NCBI GenBank assembly: GCA_013154175.1
Contig: JAADCZ010000161.1
Coordinates: forward strand, 1 to 39,353
Length of the DNA: 39,353 bases
Reading direction: 5' to 3'
DNA from: Thermodesulfobacteriota bacterium
Lineage (GTDB): Bacteria; Desulfobacterota; Dissulfuribacteria; Dissulfuribacterales; QOAL01
Position numbers and translations under genes: made by a program. Below, piece by piece: positions 25,386 to 34,181 of the stretch. The notes beneath the pieces are model-generated. The model had not been told where the DNA came from. It did no database searches and saw only the letters and a program-made list of their open reading frames with translations. How positions within the stretch are numbered: the first letter of the stretch is position 1; the number at the start of each line of letters is the position of its first letter.

Positions 25386-25715
25386 ATGGATAGCCTAGAA
25401 CTCATAGCCAAGATGACTGGAGCCCTGGCCCTGGTGCTGGGGGTAATGTTCATAGTGGCCCTGGTCCTTCGGCGCCTGGGGCTTGTGGCCCAGTCCACCA
25501 AAAAGGGCGTGATTGAAGTGGTGGAGAACAGGGCCATATTGCCCAAACGTTATATTTCCCTGGTGAAGGTGGCCGGTAACTACTATCTCATTGGCTCGAC
25601 AGAGCAGGGGATCACCCTGCTTGGTTCACTCGACTCCCTGGGTGCAAAGGGGTTCGATGAGTTTGTGGCAGAGGAAGTTGCGGCCCAATCGGGCAAGGAG
25701 GATGGCCATGAATAG
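25386..25715 (+). CDS. fliO: Flagellar biosynthetic protein FliO
   Basis: Single TM; VVENRAILPKRYISLVKVAGNYYLIGSTEQGITLL; position between fliN and fliP. Confidence 0.85.
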   Translation: MDSLELIAKMTGALALVLGVMFIVALVLRRLGLVAQSTKKGVIEVVENRAILPKRYISLVKVAGNYYLIGSTEQGITLLGSLDSLGAKGFDEFVAEEVAAQSGKEDGHE

Positions 25716-26457
25716 AAAATGGTTCTATCTGGCCATATTCTTGGGGCTGATTTTTCTTGCCCCCTGGGATGCATGGGCGGTTCACATCCCGAATATCAAT
25801 ATCGGAATCGAAAATACAGACGATCCAAAGAAGATTTCTGCTGCCATTGAAATCATCCTGATACTCACCGTCCTGTCCCTTGCGCCATCCATACTTCTCA
25901 TGATGACCTCCTTTACCAGGCTGATCATCGTCTTCGGGTTCCTTCGTCAGGCAATAGGAACCCAGCAGATGCCTCCAAACCAGGTGCTGATAGGCCTTTC
26001 CCTCTTTCTGACGCTCTTCATCATGCAGCCTGTCTGGACGGTGGCCAACCAACAGGGAATCCAGCCATATCTCAATGACGAGATAAATTTCAAACAGGCC
26101 CTCAAGAATGTGGAGAGGCCCCTAAGGAAGTTCATGTTCAAAAATACCAGGGAAGCGGACCTGGCCCTCTTTGCCCATTTTGCCAAGATAGACAATCCAA
26201 AGGATGAAAGCGACATTCCCATGTCGGTCCTCATCCCTTCCTTCATGATTAGCGAGCTCAAGACAGCCTTCGAGATAGGCTTCATCCTTTATATTCCATT
26301 TCTCATTATCGATATGGTGGTCTCCAGCGTGCTTCTTTCCATGGGGATGATGATGCTGCCGCCAGTGCTCATATCGTTGCCATTCAAGCTTCTTCTTTTC
26401 GTTCTGGTGGATGGCTGGCACATCCTTGCTGGCTCTCTGCTGCAAAGCTTTTCATAA
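25702..26457 (+). CDS. fliP: Flagellar biosynthetic protein FliP
   Basis: SIMILAR to FliP: LTVLSLAPSILLMMTSFTRLIIVFGFLRQAIGTQQMPPNQVLIGLSLFLTLFIMQPVW. ATG at 25702 or 25708, overlapping the fliO end; the track ORF starts upstream. Confidence 0.95.
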   Translation: MAMNRKWFYLAIFLGLIFLAPWDAWAVHIPNINIGIENTDDPKKISAAIEIILILTVLSLAPSILLMMTSFTRLIIVFGFLRQAIGTQQMPPNQVLIGLSLFLTLFIMQPVWTVANQQGIQPYLNDEINFKQALKNVERPLRKFMFKNTREADLALFAHFAKIDNPKDESDIPMSVLIPSFMISELKTAFEIGFILYIPFLIIDMVVSSVLLSMGMMMLPPVLISLPFKLLLFVLVDGWHILAGSLLQSFS

Positions 26458-26474
26458 CCAGGGAGGAGATACCC

Positions 26475-26744
26475 ATGACTCAGGATATGGTAGTTGGTTT
26501 TGCCAGGAACGCAGTGGAGATAACCCTTCTCATCAGCCTGCCAATGCTGGGCCTTGGCCTGGTGGTTGGCCTTATGGTGAGCATCTTTCAGGCAGTCACC
26601 CAGATCCAGGAGATGACCCTTACCTTCGTGCCAAAGATAATAGCAGTACTCTTGGGTCTGCTCCTGGCTTTTCCCTGGATGATGAACAAGATGGTGGACT
26701 ACACCAGGGACATTATCATAAACATTCCCCAGTTTATAAAGTAG
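26475..26744 (+). CDS. fliQ: Flagellar biosynthetic protein FliQ
   Basis: 89 aa, LLISLPMLGLGLVVGLMVSIFQAVTQIQEMTLTFVPKI. Confidence 0.95.
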   Translation: MTQDMVVGFARNAVEITLLISLPMLGLGLVVGLMVSIFQAVTQIQEMTLTFVPKIIAVLLGLLLAFPWMMNKMVDYTRDIIINIPQFIK

Positions 26745-26747
26745 GTC

Positions 26748-27536
26748 ATGGGGCAGGATTTCATTGCATGGATCCTTTTGCACTACAAGGTGTTCGTCCT
26801 AGTGCTAGTGAGGGTGTCAACGATGTTCTTCATGATGCCCATTTTCGATTCGAGAACAATCCCCATGACGGTGAAGGCGTGTATAAGCCTAATGCTTGCC
26901 TGGTGTCTGGCGCCAGTCGTCCATCTCTCCCCAGATATCTTTCCAGTGACCACCCTTGGATTCTTCATTTTGGTCCTGCAGGAGGTGCTGGTTGGTATCA
27001 TCCTCTCCCTCCTCTTAAAGCTTGTATTTGCCGGGCTCCAGGTGGCAGGCCAGATGGTTGGTGTCCAGATGGGGCTAAGTGTTGCCAATATAATGGACCC
27101 GCAGACAGGGGTTCAGTCAGTGATCGTAGCCCAGTTCGCCTACATGATCGCCCTGCTGCTGTTTCTTGTGGCAAATGGACACCATGCCATCTTAAGAGCA
27201 CTTTACGAAAGCTTTGAGATACTTCCCCCTGGCACCCTGGTTCTAAATGGCACCCTATACAAGATTGTCATGCTCATGGGCCATGAGATGTTCGTGTTGT
27301 CCATAAAGCTCATGGCCCCTGTTATGGCCATACTCTTTCTGAGTCAGGTGGGCCTTGGAATCCTGGCCAAGCTCGTGCCCCAGATAAATATGCTCATGGT
27401 GAGTTTTAGTCTCAATGTTGCCTTGGGGCTCTTCTTCTTTGGTCTTACGCTGCAGTTTTTTTGGCCTGTCCTTGCAAGGTCCCTCAACAAGGCGGTGCAT
27501 CTGTTGCCACTGGCGCTTAGGGCAATGGGAGGCTGA
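26748..27536 (+). CDS. fliR: Flagellar biosynthetic protein FliR
   Basis: Multi-TM, FAGLQVAGQMVGVQMGLSVANIMDPQTG; between fliQ and flhB. Confidence 0.94.
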   Translation: MGQDFIAWILLHYKVFVLVLVRVSTMFFMMPIFDSRTIPMTVKACISLMLAWCLAPVVHLSPDIFPVTTLGFFILVLQEVLVGIILSLLLKLVFAGLQVAGQMVGVQMGLSVANIMDPQTGVQSVIVAQFAYMIALLLFLVANGHHAILRALYESFEILPPGTLVLNGTLYKIVMLMGHEMFVLSIKLMAPVMAILFLSQVGLGILAKLVPQINMLMVSFSLNVALGLFFFGLTLQFFWPVLARSLNKAVHLLPLALRAMGG

Positions 27537-27538
27537 GC

Positions 27539-28627
27539 ATGGCAGAGGAGTCCTTTCAGGAACGCACTGAACAAGCGACCCCGAAACGGCGGGAAGAGGC
27601 CCGCAAAAAGGGGCAGGTACCAAAGAGCAGGGAGCTCGCCTCTGTTTCCGTGCTCCTCTCAGGCCTCTTTACCCTCTACTGGGGCAGTGCATTCTTCATG
27701 ACGAGGCTTGACCAGATGCTCATCTACTATCTGGAAAACCTCCACTCCTTTCCTGTGACTCTGGCGGGCGTGAGGTCTCTGGGGCTTACTGGGCTCATCC
27801 AGTTTGCCACCATCCTGGCACCCCTTCTCCTTGTCATCACCCTTGTGTCCATACTGTCAAATTTCCTGCAGATAGGTCCACTTTTGACCCTCGAGCCCCT
27901 GAAGCCCCAGTTTTCACGTATGAGCCCTGCCCAGGGAATAAAGAGGCTCTTTTCCCTCCAGGCACTAATGGAGTTCGTCAAATCCCTGTTTAAGCTCATT
28001 GTGGTGTGCTGGATTGTCTATACCACAGTTTCAAAGGGCGTAGAGCATATAATGCCCCTTTTGGACATGACTCCCTACAATATCGCCTCTTTCATAGGGA
28101 TGGTGAGCTTCGAGATTTTCTGGAAGTCGTGTTTGGCAATGATATTGCTTTCTATTCTTGACTACCTGTTCCAGAGATACGAACACGAGAAGAACCTGAA
28201 GATGACCAAGCAAGAAGTGAAGGAAGAATTCAAACAGACAGAGGGTGACCCCCACGTGAAGTCGAGGATCAGGAGCATACAGCGGGAGATGGCAAAGAAA
28301 CGCATGATGCAAGAGGTGCCAGAGGCAGATGTCGTCATCACCAACCCAACGAGGCTAGCCGTAGCCCTCAAGTATGAACCAGGAAAGATGGAGGCACCAA
28401 TGGTCGTTGCAAAGGGGGCAGGTACCATAGCAGACAAGATTCGCGAGATTGCAAGGCAACATTCAGTGCCTGTTATCGAGAACAAGCCAGTGGCCCAGGG
28501 TCTCTACAAGCTTGTGGACATAGGCGAGACAATTCCGGAAAGCCTCTTCAAGGCTGTGGCTGAAATATTTGCCTACGTTTACAAGCTTCAGGGCAAGGGC
28601 AAGAGGGCCGGTTCGGCAAAGGCTTAA
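27539..28627 (+). CDS. flhB: Flagellar biosynthetic protein FlhB
   Basis: ESFQERTEQATPKRREEARKKGQVPKSRELAS; cytoplasmic cleavage region VVITNPTRLAVALKYEPGKMEAPMVVAKG. Confidence 0.95.
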   Translation: MAEESFQERTEQATPKRREEARKKGQVPKSRELASVSVLLSGLFTLYWGSAFFMTRLDQMLIYYLENLHSFPVTLAGVRSLGLTGLIQFATILAPLLLVITLVSILSNFLQIGPLLTLEPLKPQFSRMSPAQGIKRLFSLQALMEFVKSLFKLIVVCWIVYTTVSKGVEHIMPLLDMTPYNIASFIGMVSFEIFWKSCLAMILLSILDYLFQRYEHEKNLKMTKQEVKEEFKQTEGDPHVKSRIRSIQREMAKKRMMQEVPEADVVITNPTRLAVALKYEPGKMEAPMVVAKGAGTIADKIREIARQHSVPVIENKPVAQGLYKLVDIGETIPESLFKAVAEIFAYVYKLQGKGKRAGSAKA

Positions 28628-28639
28628 GGAGGATAGGTA

Positions 28640-30745
28640 GTGGCAGCTATTAACGCAGTAAGATCCTTTTGGAGTGGGATAGAGGTAGATACGAGCAACA
28701 TCATTGCAGCGGCAGGCGTGGTTGGAATCCTGTTGCTCATGATCCTTCCCTTGCCTGCAGCCGCGCTGGATCTTTTTTTGGCACTCAATATAACCATATC
28801 CCTCCTTGTGTTTCTCATGTCCATCTACATATTGAAACCACTGGATTTTCCAGTGTTTCCATCCTTGCTCCTGATAACGACCCTCTTCAGGCTTTCCCTC
28901 AACATTGCCTCGACCAGGCTTATTCTCCTCCACGGACACGAAGGGGTGGATGCAGCAGGAAAGATAATCATGGGGTTTGGCCACTTTGTGGTTGGAGGCA
29001 ACTTCGTCGTGGGGGCCATTGTCTTCTTCATACTGGTCATCATCAACTTTGTGGTTATCACAAAGGGTGCCGGGCGAATTGCAGAGGTGGCAGCACGCTT
29101 CACCCTGGATGCAATGCCTGGAAAGCAGATGGCCATCGATGCAGATCTCAATGCCGGGCTCATAGACGAGGCAGAGGCCAAGCGCAGAAGGGAAGAGATA
29201 GCAAAGGAGTCTGAATTCTACGGCGCCATGGACGGTGCCAGCAAGTTCGTCCGGGGCGAGGCCATTGCCGGGCTCATCATCATGGCAATAAACGTAATAG
29301 GCGGCTTCGTCATTGGAGTTTTGCAACAGGGCATGCCAGTAGCCAGCGCAGCCCAGAGCTATACCCTCCTGACCATTGGAGACGGGCTGGTATCCCAGAT
29401 TCCAGCACTCATCATCTCCACTGCCGCAGGTATCCTTGTGAGCCGGGCAGCCTCGACCACAAGTATGGGAAAGGAGTTCATCAGGCAGTTTTCCTCCCAC
29501 CCACAGGCACTGGCTGTCACAAGCGTCATAGTCTTTCTGTTCAGCTTCATCCCCGGGCTTCCAACCATACCCTTCGTGCTCCTTTCTGGCGGCATAGCAT
29601 TTCTTGCCTACACGGCCTTTAAGGAGCAGAGGCGGGTCAGCCAGGATCTCGAGGGCAAGGAGAAGAAAGAAGAAGAGGCCAAGGCCGAGGAAGAGGCCTC
29701 CGAGCCTGAAGAGGTGGAGCGGCTTCTTCAGCTCGACATACTGGAGCTCGAGGTTGGCTATGGCCTCATTCCGCTTGTGGATGAAGAGCAGGGTGGGGAT
29801 CTCCTTGAGCGGATAAAGTCCATCAGGCGCCAGTTTGCCCAGGAGATGGGAATTATCGTTCCGCCCCTTCACGTAAGGGACAATCTCCAGCTGCAACCTG
29901 GCCAGTACAGGTTTCTCATAAAGGGTATCGACGTTGCCAAGGGCAATCTGATGATTGGCCATCTTCTAGCCATGAATCCTGGGGATGTGAGAAAGGAGAT
30001 TGACGGCATTCCAACCACAGAGCCCGCCTTTGGCCTTCCTGCAATATGGATAAGGGAAGACCAGAAGGAAGAGGCCCAGCTTGCGGGTTACACAGTGGTT
30101 GATCTGTCAACCGTAATAGCAACCCATCTTGCCGAGGTCATCAAGAAGAACGCAGCAGATCTCCTTGGCAGACAGGAGGTTCAGCGTCTTCTCGACACCC
30201 TTGCCAAGACGAGTCCAAAGGCCGTCGAGGAGGTTACCTCCATCCTCAATCTGGGGATTATCCAGAAGGTCCTCCAGAATCTTGTCAGGGAGAATATTTC
30301 CATTCGTGACCTCCTTACCATTACCGAGGCCCTTGCAGATTATGGCGAGATGACCAAGGATCCAGAGATCCTCACAGAATATGTGAGACAGCGTCTTGGC
30401 AGGGCAATAGTCAAGCCCTTTGTCGACGAGGATGAAACCCTGCGGGTGCTCACAGTCGATTCCCAGATCGAGGAGATAATCAGGAACAGTCTCCAGCAGA
30501 CAGAGCATGGTGTATTTCTCACCCTGGATCCAGCAGCGGCCCAGAGGATAATCAACGCTGTCAAGAAGGGTGTGGAAGAGGCGGAGAGCAAGGGTTTCGC
30601 TCCGGTAATACTTACAAATCCCACTGTTAGGCGCCACCTGAGACGCCTTATCGAGCGGTTTATCCCGGATGCACATGTGATCTCCCATTCGGAGATCCCT
30701 GGAAACATCCGACTTGAATCCGTTGGTGTAATAACCCTGGAGTAA
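28640..30745 (+). CDS. flhA: Flagellar biosynthesis protein FlhA
   Basis: FPSLLLITTLFRLSLNIASTRLIL, GRIAEVAARFTLDAMPGKQMAIDADLNAGLIDEAEAKRRR. GTG start with upstream AGGAGG-type RBS. Confidence 0.97.
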   Translation: MAAINAVRSFWSGIEVDTSNIIAAAGVVGILLLMILPLPAAALDLFLALNITISLLVFLMSIYILKPLDFPVFPSLLLITTLFRLSLNIASTRLILLHGHEGVDAAGKIIMGFGHFVVGGNFVVGAIVFFILVIINFVVITKGAGRIAEVAARFTLDAMPGKQMAIDADLNAGLIDEAEAKRRREEIAKESEFYGAMDGASKFVRGEAIAGLIIMAINVIGGFVIGVLQQGMPVASAAQSYTLLTIGDGLVSQIPALIISTAAGILVSRAASTTSMGKEFIRQFSSHPQALAVTSVIVFLFSFIPGLPTIPFVLLSGGIAFLAYTAFKEQRRVSQDLEGKEKKEEEAKAEEEASEPEEVERLLQLDILELEVGYGLIPLVDEEQGGDLLERIKSIRRQFAQEMGIIVPPLHVRDNLQLQPGQYRFLIKGIDVAKGNLMIGHLLAMNPGDVRKEIDGIPTTEPAFGLPAIWIREDQKEEAQLAGYTVVDLSTVIATHLAEVIKKNAADLLGRQEVQRLLDTLAKTSPKAVEEVTSILNLGIIQKVLQNLVRENISIRDLLTITEALADYGEMTKDPEILTEYVRQRLGRAIVKPFVDEDETLRVLTVDSQIEEIIRNSLQQTEHGVFLTLDPAAAQRIINAVKKGVEEAESKGFAPVILTNPTVRRHLRRLIERFIPDAHVISHSEIPGNIRLESVGVITLE

Positions 30746-30774
30746 CATGGAATCAATGATAGTGGAGGGGCATC

Positions 30775-31992
30775 ATGCAGCTGAGGCGGTTTAGGGCAAA
30801 ATCCATTTCAGATGCCTTGGAAAAGGTAAAGGTAGAGCTTGGAGACGATGCAGTAATACTTAGCACCAAGAACAGGTCAGAAAGGGATAAAAAAACCGGA
30901 AAACGGATAAATTATGTAGAAATAGTCGCAGCCGTCGACAAGGACGTTGACAGGCTTTGCCGCCCCTTTGAACCCCAAAGGGAGGAGGTGGCAGGCAAGA
31001 AGGCAGATGTCGGCCCTGGCCAGGAAGACCTTTTCAAGGAAATGGCTCAACTCAAGGCCCAGGTTGCAAGGCTCGTCCAGGTGGTGGAGGGGCTGAGCCA
31101 AAGGGAACACGAGGGAGAAAGAGCCACAGCGAGGCAGGGAGACGGCAGTCAGGGGCTTCATGAAACCGTTGCCTCCTGCCTTGGGCTAGACAGAAAGAGC
31201 GAGGCTATTGTCAGAAACGTTCTTTCAAGGCTTTCAGAGGGTGAGAAGGGCTGGACAAAGGTGATTCCTGCCCTCAGGGCCTTTATCACAAAGGGGCTCA
31301 GACAGGGGCCTATTGCAGAGGAGCTTGGCACGAGGTGCTGGTGGGCCTTTGTTGGCCCCACGGGTGTCGGAAAAACGACTACGCTTGCCAAAATTGCTGC
31401 AAGGCTCAAATTCCTCTGCAAGAAGGAGGGAGCCCTCATATGCGTGGATGGTTACCGCATGGGAGCGGCAGAGCAGCTCGAGAAGTACGCAAACCTCATG
31501 GATATACCCTTCTACACTGCCAAGACCAACAAGGAGCTCGTGAGGCTCTTTGGCATCCACAAGGATAAGGATTTTATCTTTGTAGATACAACTGGCCGAA
31601 ATCCTTTTACTTCCTCCCACAAGACAGAACTGGAGCGTCTCTTCGACTCTGTACCCGGACTTATGGCACAGGTCATGCTTAGTGCTACTTGTAAGAGAGA
31701 GGATCTTATGGGAGCAATTAGTTTCTACAAACAGTTTCCAATAGCAGGCTGGACCCTTACAAAGGTTGATGAAACCAGGTCCTTGGCCGCCTCTGTCTTT
31801 CCCTTGATAGAGGCCGATCTTCCTCTTTCTTATGTTACCAACGGACAGCGGGTTCCTGAGGACATAAGTAGTGCAAGTGGCAAAGAGATAGCGGAACTGA
31901 CCCTTGAGCCACTGAGAGGGCTTGGGAGACTTCTTGATGTTCCTAGATGTAATGCAAAAGAGAAAGAAACTGTGGTACCGGAGTCCCTATGA
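30775..31992 (+). CDS. flhF: Flagellar GTPase FlhF (SRP-like)
   Basis: AFVGPTGVGKTTTLAKIAARL, DFIFVDTTGRNPF, LTKVDETRSLAASVFPLIEADLPLSYVTNGQRVPEDI. Confidence 0.94.
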   Translation: MQLRRFRAKSISDALEKVKVELGDDAVILSTKNRSERDKKTGKRINYVEIVAAVDKDVDRLCRPFEPQREEVAGKKADVGPGQEDLFKEMAQLKAQVARLVQVVEGLSQREHEGERATARQGDGSQGLHETVASCLGLDRKSEAIVRNVLSRLSEGEKGWTKVIPALRAFITKGLRQGPIAEELGTRCWWAFVGPTGVGKTTTLAKIAARLKFLCKKEGALICVDGYRMGAAEQLEKYANLMDIPFYTAKTNKELVRLFGIHKDKDFIFVDTTGRNPFTSSHKTELERLFDSVPGLMAQVMLSATCKREDLMGAISFYKQFPIAGWTLTKVDETRSLAASVFPLIEADLPLSYVTNGQRVPEDISSASGKEIAELTLEPLRGLGRLLDVPRCNAKEKETVVPESL

Positions 31993-32885
31993 ATCAAGCT
32001 GCTACACTCAAGCAATGGAAGGCTTACTGCTCGTTCAACCAGGCTGCCATGGAAAGTAAAGGCCAGGGCAGTCGGGTTCAGTCGTCTCATCCCAAGGTCT
32101 TGTGTTTCAGCAGCGGCAAGGGCGGGGTAGGAAAGACCAGCATAGTCACCAACCTTGCCATAGCCATGGCACAAAAGGGTAAGAGGGTATTGGTCTTGGA
32201 TGCGGATCTCGGACTTGCCAATGTTGATGTAATGCTTGGAATTACACCCAAATATTCCATACAGCATGTTTTTTCTGGTGAACGAACCTTGTCGGACGTA
32301 ATCATGGAGGGGCCGGGAGGCATAAGGCTCTTGCCGGCAAGCTCGGGCATTCAGGAGCTATGTAACCTGAATGACAGTGAAAAACTCTTCCTGCTCAATG
32401 AGTTTGATTCCCTGGAGGAGCCGGTGGACATAATGCTCATCGATAATTCTGCTGGTATTTCTGACACTGTCATGTATTTTAACATGGCATCCCAAAGCAG
32501 GGTTATAATTTTGACACCAGAGCCTACCTCCATAACTGATGCCTATGCCCTCATAAAGGTTTTGTCCAAGAGGTATATGGTCAAGGAGTTTTCAATAGTG
32601 GTCAACTGGACCAATAGCAGTCATGAGGCCCAAAAAATCTTTAGACAGCTTACAGCGGTTGCAGACAGGTTTCTCGGTTTTCTGTCTTTCCACTTTCTGG
32701 GATACATCCCCAAGGATACATCCATCCCAAAGTCGGTGAGACAGCAACGGCCAGCCCTGGAACTGTTTCCTGATTCAAAGGCCAGTCAGAGGATTAGGCT
32801 GCTTGCAGACAATATCTTGAAGCTGGATGCAGGCACGAACGACGGTAACATAAAATTTTTCTGGAAGAATCTGTTGAGGCTATAG
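31989..32885 (+). CDS. flhG: FlhG/FleN MinD-type ATPase
   Basis: VLCFSSGKGGVGKTSIVTNLAIAMAQKGKRVLVLDADLGLANVDVMLGI; overlaps the flhF end by 4 nt. Confidence 0.94.
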   Translation: MNQAATLKQWKAYCSFNQAAMESKGQGSRVQSSHPKVLCFSSGKGGVGKTSIVTNLAIAMAQKGKRVLVLDADLGLANVDVMLGITPKYSIQHVFSGERTLSDVIMEGPGGIRLLPASSGIQELCNLNDSEKLFLLNEFDSLEEPVDIMLIDNSAGISDTVMYFNMASQSRVIILTPEPTSITDAYALIKVLSKRYMVKEFSIVVNWTNSSHEAQKIFRQLTAVADRFLGFLSFHFLGYIPKDTSIPKSVRQQRPALELFPDSKASQRIRLLADNILKLDAGTNDGNIKFFWKNLLRL

Positions 32886-32887
32886 AT

Positions 32888-33706
32888 ATGGCACGAACAA
32901 GCGCAGCTCCTAAACTCAAAGACTATACAGATGAGTTCTTCGGACAAGGCAAGGCCCTGACACCGGAAAAGAGGGAGGAACTGATAATCAAGTATTCTCC
33001 CCTGGTAAACTATGTGGCCAACAGGCTGGCCGGCAGGCTACCGCCCCACATCTTGCCTGAGGATTTGATAGGGCCTGGAATCATTGGCCTTATCGATGCC
33101 ATAGAGAAGTTCGATCCAGCCAAGAAGATAAAGTTCAAGACCTATGCGGAGTTTCGTATAAGGGGCGCCATGCTCGATGAACTCAGGCATCTTGATTGGG
33201 TACCCCGGTCAGTGAGGAAAAAGGCAACGGAACTCGAGCAGGTGATAGAACGTCTGGAGAAGCGCCTCGAGCGAGTGCCCGAGGATGAGGAGATTGCCGA
33301 GGAGATGGGGCTCAGTATCAATGAATATTACAAGCTTCTCGATAAGACTCGTGGCATAACCTTCCTGGACATCGAGGCCATAAGGCGAAGGATGCCAGAT
33401 GCAACGGATGAAGACCTCTTTGACCTCATTGCAGATGACGGCCAGAGCGATCCCTTTGAGCGTCTCAACATGCTGGAGATAAAGGAGATAGTGGTAGATT
33501 GCATCAAATCCCTGCCTGAGAAGGAAAAGCTCGTGGTCTCCCTCTACTACTTCGAGGATCTCACCATGAAGGAAATCGGTGAAATTATGGGATATACAGA
33601 GAGTCGTATCTCCCAGATGCACACCAAGGCGGTAATGACCATCCGCGCAAAGTTGGCAGAAATTTTTGATAAAAATGAATTATCTCAAATAAAGGAGATT
33701 TTTTAG
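32888..33706 (+). CDS. fliA: Flagellar sigma factor FliA (sigma28)
   Basis: YSPLVNYVANRLAGRLPPHILPEDLIGPGIIGLIDAIEKFDP, region 4 LYYFEDLTMKEIGEIMGYTESRISQMHTKA. Confidence 0.95.
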   Translation: MARTSAAPKLKDYTDEFFGQGKALTPEKREELIIKYSPLVNYVANRLAGRLPPHILPEDLIGPGIIGLIDAIEKFDPAKKIKFKTYAEFRIRGAMLDELRHLDWVPRSVRKKATELEQVIERLEKRLERVPEDEEIAEEMGLSINEYYKLLDKTRGITFLDIEAIRRRMPDATDEDLFDLIADDGQSDPFERLNMLEIKEIVVDCIKSLPEKEKLVVSLYYFEDLTMKEIGEIMGYTESRISQMHTKAVMTIRAKLAEIFDKNELSQIKEIF

Positions 33707-33784
33707 TGCTGAGCCATTTATGGATTTTGGGAAAAAGTTCGATGAATTACTAAAATCCAAAGTGAGTCAGGAGGAACACTCTAA

Positions 33785-34165
33785 ATGGCCATTAATCACG
33801 ATATGAAGATTCTGATTGTGGATGACTTTGCCACTATGCGCAGGATTGTAAAAAACATCCTTACACAGCTTGGTTTCAAGAATTTCATCGAGGCAGATGA
33901 CGGCTCAGTGGCATGGGAAATTCTTCAGAAGGAGCAGGTAGATTTCATCGTTTCCGACTGGAATATGCCGAAAATGCCCGGTATCGAGCTTCTCAAGAAG
34001 GTTAGGGCAGATGAGAGACTGAAGGACATTCCCTTTCTCATGGTCACTGCAGAGGCCCAGAAGGAAAACATCATCGAAGCGGTCAAGGCAAAGGTTAGCA
34101 ATTACATCGTTAAACCCTTTACACCAGAGACCTTAAGCGAGAAAATAGAAAAAATATTTGCGTGA
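33785..34165 (+). CDS. cheY: Chemotaxis response regulator CheY
   Basis: MKILIVDDFATMRRIVKNILTQLGFKNFIEADDG...FIVSDWNMPKMPGIELL...PFLMVTAEAQKENIIEAVKAKVSNYIVKPFTPETL. Confidence 0.95.
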   Translation: MAINHDMKILIVDDFATMRRIVKNILTQLGFKNFIEADDGSVAWEILQKEQVDFIVSDWNMPKMPGIELLKKVRADERLKDIPFLMVTAEAQKENIIEAVKAKVSNYIVKPFTPETLSEKIEKIFA

Positions 34166-34181
34166 TCTCATCATGGGTTAA

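Noticed and set aside
26411-27217. 268-aa plus-strand ORF overlapping fliP/fliQ/fliR
   Set aside because: Different frame from three well-recognised flagellar genes; composition is not protein-like.
28463-29962. 499-aa minus-strand ORF opposite flhB/flhA
   Set aside because: Antisense to strongly recognised flhB/flhA with no family motifs and biased His/Cys/Gly-rich composition; a by-product of GC-skewed codons.
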